From NCBI GenBank assembly GCA_900759105.1, contig CAAETY010000010.1, forward strand, positions 1-58,290: 58,290 nucleotides of DNA, given 5' to 3'. Numbering within the stretch: position 1 is the first letter of the stretch; each line of letters starts with the position of its first letter. Below are positions 55,708-58,290 of the stretch, piece after piece. A program made the translations under genes and the position numbers. Under the pieces are notes generated by a model that was given only the letters and a program-made list of their open reading frames with translations, did no database searches and had not been told where the DNA came from. This DNA comes from Peptococcaceae bacterium. GTDB lineage: Bacteria > Bacillota > Peptococcia > Peptococcales > Peptococcaceae.

Positions 55708-57024
55708 ATGAGCGCACCATTTGAAACTATGGACTTCGCTAGAGAAGAAGTCATTAAATGTATGTCCTGTGGTAACTGTCAAGAAGTGTGTCCGCTTTAT
55801 GCGGAAACTCGTATGGAAGGCAGTGTTGCTCGTGGGAAAATTAAGCTGGTTGATGCCTTGTTAAAAGGTTTGGTTGATACCAACACCCCTGGGCTGGAAC
55901 ATAATCTTCATATGTGCTTAACCTGCAAGGCATGTGTTGAGGTTTGTCCTTGCGGTGTAGAAGTAGACAAAATCGTATTAGCTGCACGTTCCGAATTGGT
56001 TCGCAAAGAAGGGCTGCATCCATTGAAAAAGGTTATTTTCAATGTGTTAGAACGTCCGAAATTGATGGATACCGGGATGCGCCTTGGCGGGAATTTTCAA
56101 GGGGCTGTTTTCAAAAAAGAAAAGTCCATGGGTGGCTATACCCCTCGTTTTCCATTTGGGTTAGACATGCGTCGCGTGGTTCCGGCATTGGCCAATAAAC
56201 CATTCCGCATGGCTGTGCCTGAAGTAAATAAACCAATGGGACCGGCAAAATATAAAGTCGCCTTCTTTACCGGTTGTTCATCTAACTACATGTATCCAAA
56301 TGTGGCGCATTCTTTGATGAATGTAATGAAGCACAATAATGTTGAGGTCATTGTGCCAAAAGCACAGCATTGCTGTGGGACACCAATCCTAGCTCATGGC
56401 GAACAAAAAACGGCCAAAGCAATGGCGCTTGACCATGTAAAATTGTTTAAGGATATGGATGTTGACTATATTGTTACTGTCTGTGGTTCTTGTGCATTGT
56501 CTCTTAAGGAACATTATCCTGAACTACTTGAAGATACTGACGCATATCAAGATTCTTTGAAAGTAGCTGAAAAAGTCATTGACTGGAGCGACTTCTTGGT
56601 GAATATTGTTAAAGCTGACGTATCCGGCTTGCATACACCTAAGATGATAGCGACCTACCATGATCCATGCCACTTACGTCGTGGGATTGGTGTGGTTGAA
56701 CCACCGCGTAAAATCTTACGTGACCTTCCGGATGTGGATTTCCGTGAAATGAAAAAGCCAAATCGTTGCTGTGGCTCCGCAGGTTCATTCAGCTTGACAC
56801 ATTATGATCTTTCTATGGATATCCAAAAGAAGAAATGCGAAGATATTGAACAAACCGGTGCAGATGTTGTCGTAACCGGCTGCGGTTCTTGTATGATGCA
56901 ATTGACTGATGGTCAAAAACGTTTTGGCGGTCATTGTGATGTAAAGCACACCGTAGAAATTTTATCTGAAGCGTACACCCAAAGCGATCGTTCTAATCGT
57001 GTGGCAGGTATGAAGAAGAAATAA
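55708..57024 (+). CDS. Fe-S oxidoreductase, GlcF-like
   Basis: This 438-residue protein has two 4Fe-4S motifs (CMSCGNCQEVCP, CLTCKACVEVCPCG) and two CCG domains (AQHCCGTPILAHGE; NRCCGSAGSFS; GCGSCMMQ). It is the partner of the GlcD-like subunit; the start follows 4 nt after glcD. It ends at a terminator. Confidence 0.92.
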   Translation: MSAPFETMDFAREEVIKCMSCGNCQEVCPLYAETRMEGSVARGKIKLVDALLKGLVDTNTPGLEHNLHMCLTCKACVEVCPCGVEVDKIVLAARSELVRKEGLHPLKKVIFNVLERPKLMDTGMRLGGNFQGAVFKKEKSMGGYTPRFPFGLDMRRVVPALANKPFRMAVPEVNKPMGPAKYKVAFFTGCSSNYMYPNVAHSLMNVMKHNNVEVIVPKAQHCCGTPILAHGEQKTAKAMALDHVKLFKDMDVDYIVTVCGSCALSLKEHYPELLEDTDAYQDSLKVAEKVIDWSDFLVNIVKADVSGLHTPKMIATYHDPCHLRRGIGVVEPPRKILRDLPDVDFREMKKPNRCCGSAGSFSLTHYDLSMDIQKKKCEDIEQTGADVVVTGCGSCMMQLTDGQKRFGGHCDVKHTVEILSEAYTQSDRSNRVAGMKKK

Positions 57025-57032
57025 TAAAAAAA

Positions 57033-57067
57033 GAGAAGCACTGTTCTAAAAAACGGTGCTTCTTTTT
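57033..57067 (+). terminator. Terminator of glcD-glcF
   Basis: GAAGCACTGTT pairs with AACGGTGCTTC (one G-U) and is followed by TTTTTT. Confidence 0.85.
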
Positions 57068-57249
57068 TGATAGTGCAATAATATGGACGTTTCTATAGAA
57101 AAAATCAAGTGGAAAATAGTGTTACGTTGTCGGATTTTATGAAAGTAAGGCGGGCTTTCACAATTGCCATAATTTTAATAAAAACTGTTGATTGAAGGTT
57201 CGTGTTAGTGATACTATTAATATTAGATGTATACAAGGAGGAGCTATTC

Positions 57250-58152
57250 ATGGCGTTTTTGAAAGAATTAATGAACTTGCAATTGTCATGCTTCAATCAT
57301 GACGAATTAGAAGAAATGATGCAATGGTACATTTTGCAACGTGGAGATGCGAAAGAAACCGGTAACGGGATGAGCACCCATTATTATGATGCAGATAAGC
57401 ACATGCATTTCTTCCATTATTTTGAACCAAATGGCGATTCCAATGAAAATGGGACTTGGCGCATTGACGTTCATTTTGATACCGGGCGCGATAGCGACGG
57501 AACCATTGCATTGGAAAAAGATTTCGATACATATGTAGCAACCGAAGATGATCGTTTTGATACCGCTTTACCAGCAATGTGGAAAGTGGGCGAAAAAGTG
57601 GTACCTGTTTTGTTAGAAACAGCCAACAAAAATGACATCCGCAATGCTTCAGCAGGCGAGCCAATTCCTGCAAACATTAATATGTACGCATTTGACGTGG
57701 ATATTATTAGCACAAAAAAAGACTACAACAACAAAAAGAAAGAAATTGAACTTCCAGAAATTGGTACTTTTGTGCCAACCGGTTTGATGTATTCTGCAAT
57801 GCTTAGTGAAAATGTAGAAAATCGCAATTCTGAATTTGAACAAATGATGCAAAATCTTGTTCAAGACTATCGCATTGTTCCATTCAGCTTCTCCCAAGGT
57901 ATTTTCAAAATTAAGTCTTTTGAAAATATTGCACTTGGCGGAATGGCTAGCGTTTTTGACATTGTTGTTGACTGCGAAGGTCAAGATTTGCACGTGCTTG
58001 CACCAAGCTATCTTACTGCATTAAAGAATCTTAAGAAAGGTCGTTACCTTGATGTAAGCGGTATGTTGACTGCAATGATTTTGCCGGAAGAGGATATTCG
58101 TCACAAACAAGACGCAAAAAATAACCTGATTCAATTCAATAAGGCAAACTAA
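57250..58152 (+). CDS. Hypothetical soluble protein (300 residues)
   Basis: This acidic, soluble protein has no membrane segment or Cys motif. It is helical at the start (FLKELMNLQLSCFNHDELEEM) and strand-rich later (NGTWRIDVHFDTG, VDCEGQDLHVLAPSYL). AAGGAGGAGC precedes ATG 57250. Its codon use is as regular as in the glc genes, which suggests strong expression. It is monocistronic, between two terminators. I do not recognise it. Confidence 0.75.
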   Translation: MAFLKELMNLQLSCFNHDELEEMMQWYILQRGDAKETGNGMSTHYYDADKHMHFFHYFEPNGDSNENGTWRIDVHFDTGRDSDGTIALEKDFDTYVATEDDRFDTALPAMWKVGEKVVPVLLETANKNDIRNASAGEPIPANINMYAFDVDIISTKKDYNNKKKEIELPEIGTFVPTGLMYSAMLSENVENRNSEFEQMMQNLVQDYRIVPFSFSQGIFKIKSFENIALGGMASVFDIVVDCEGQDLHVLAPSYLTALKNLKKGRYLDVSGMLTAMILPEEDIRHKQDAKNNLIQFNKAN

Positions 58153-58160
58153 ATAACACA

Positions 58161-58197
58161 AAAAAGCATGGCTTCTTTGAGAGGCCATGCTTTTTCT
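58161..58197 (+). terminator. Terminator of the 300-residue protein gene
   Basis: AAAAGCATGGC pairs with GGCCATGCTTTTT around a ~10-nt loop, followed by CTTT. Confidence 0.85.
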
Positions 58198-58219
58198 TTG
58201 GAGCTTTAGCGTAAATAAA

Positions 58220-58238
58220 CCCCCAGTTCAACTGGGGG
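58220..58238. repeat. Short perfect palindrome
   Basis: A hairpin of CCCCCAGTT and AACTGGGGG with a 1-nt loop lies in AT-rich sequence. It may be a second terminator or a dispersed repeat; the rest of the right edge holds no gene. Confidence 0.5.
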
Positions 58239-58290
58239 TCGGTAAAAAATACTTTAGTATAAGAAATAAACCTCCTGTGTTAATCTGAAA

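Noticed and set aside
1..58290. CRISPR array, tRNA genes and insertion sequences
   Set aside because: I saw no regularly spaced repeats, no tRNA cloverleaf apart from the tRNA-like part of tmRNA, and no transposase gene.
58240..58290. Start of another gene at the right edge
   Set aside because: A minus-strand AGGAGG is present but no start codon lies at a usable distance.

Overview
The window reads as a chromosome segment of a Gram-negative-type Firmicute (class Negativicutes; Veillonella, Dialister or a close relative is my inference from a paired GlcD/GlcF-type lactate/glycolate oxidase, a long DUF445 protein and moderately low GC) that carries an almost complete myophage-type prophage of about 41 kb. 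The taxonomic call is a guess from gene content; no 16S rRNA is present.

Layout. (1) 1-1500: debris with the look of an integrative conjugative element: a truncated-by-window DUF5780-type lipoprotein, a ribbon-helix-helix protein, a small membrane protein and two gene fragments joined head to head. (2) 1585-4822: lysogeny module on the minus strand (large serine recombinase, small membrane protein, S24-family CI-like repressor) facing a DUF739 Cro-like gene; three copies of a 17-bp operator sit in the switch region. (3) 4894-12783: early genes on the plus strand, mostly small, with an HUH-type replication initiator, an HNH-like nuclease, SSB, a MazG-like protein and a DUF1492-type late regulator, ending at a strong terminator. 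(4) 12917-14249 and 17870-25520: packaging and head (Z-like protein, TerS, GpA-type TerL, DUF6148, portal, ClpP-type protease with nested scaffold, decoration protein D, capsid E, connectors). Between terS and terL sits a 3.6-kb block of minus-strand addiction modules (two tandem type I toxin-like genes, HigBA, RelBE) and a plus-strand RHH plus ORF6N pair with an unusual leader. (5) 25533-38521: contractile tail (sheath, tube, a chaperone with a -1 frameshift site, tape measure, gpX, gpD, a tail protein fused to lysozyme and M23 domains, gpW, gpJ, gpI, fibres). (6) 38617-40634: a minus-strand DUF4160/DUF2442/XRE triad, then holin and amidase. (7) 40736-42779: a very AT-rich three-gene cassette with its own promoter, placed between two copies of the same terminator; I recognise none of its proteins, and it is the best candidate here for an undescribed (possibly anti-phage) system.

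The right flank is host: tmRNA (minus strand, its 3' end facing the prophage), a double-length DUF445 protein, sbcD-sbcC, two pseudouridine synthases, a CCA-adding enzyme, glcD-glcF and an unrecognised 300-aa protein.

How it works together: repressor and Cro-like protein contend for operators that overlap the promoters I can see; early genes lead to the DUF1492 protein, which probably activates a late promoter just downstream of itself marked by a 10-bp-spaced repeat; late genes build a contractile-tailed particle; moron cassettes (toxin modules, triad, AT-rich cassette) have their own promoters and terminators and so could be expressed in the lysogen. All functions are read from sequence patterns; no searches were run.
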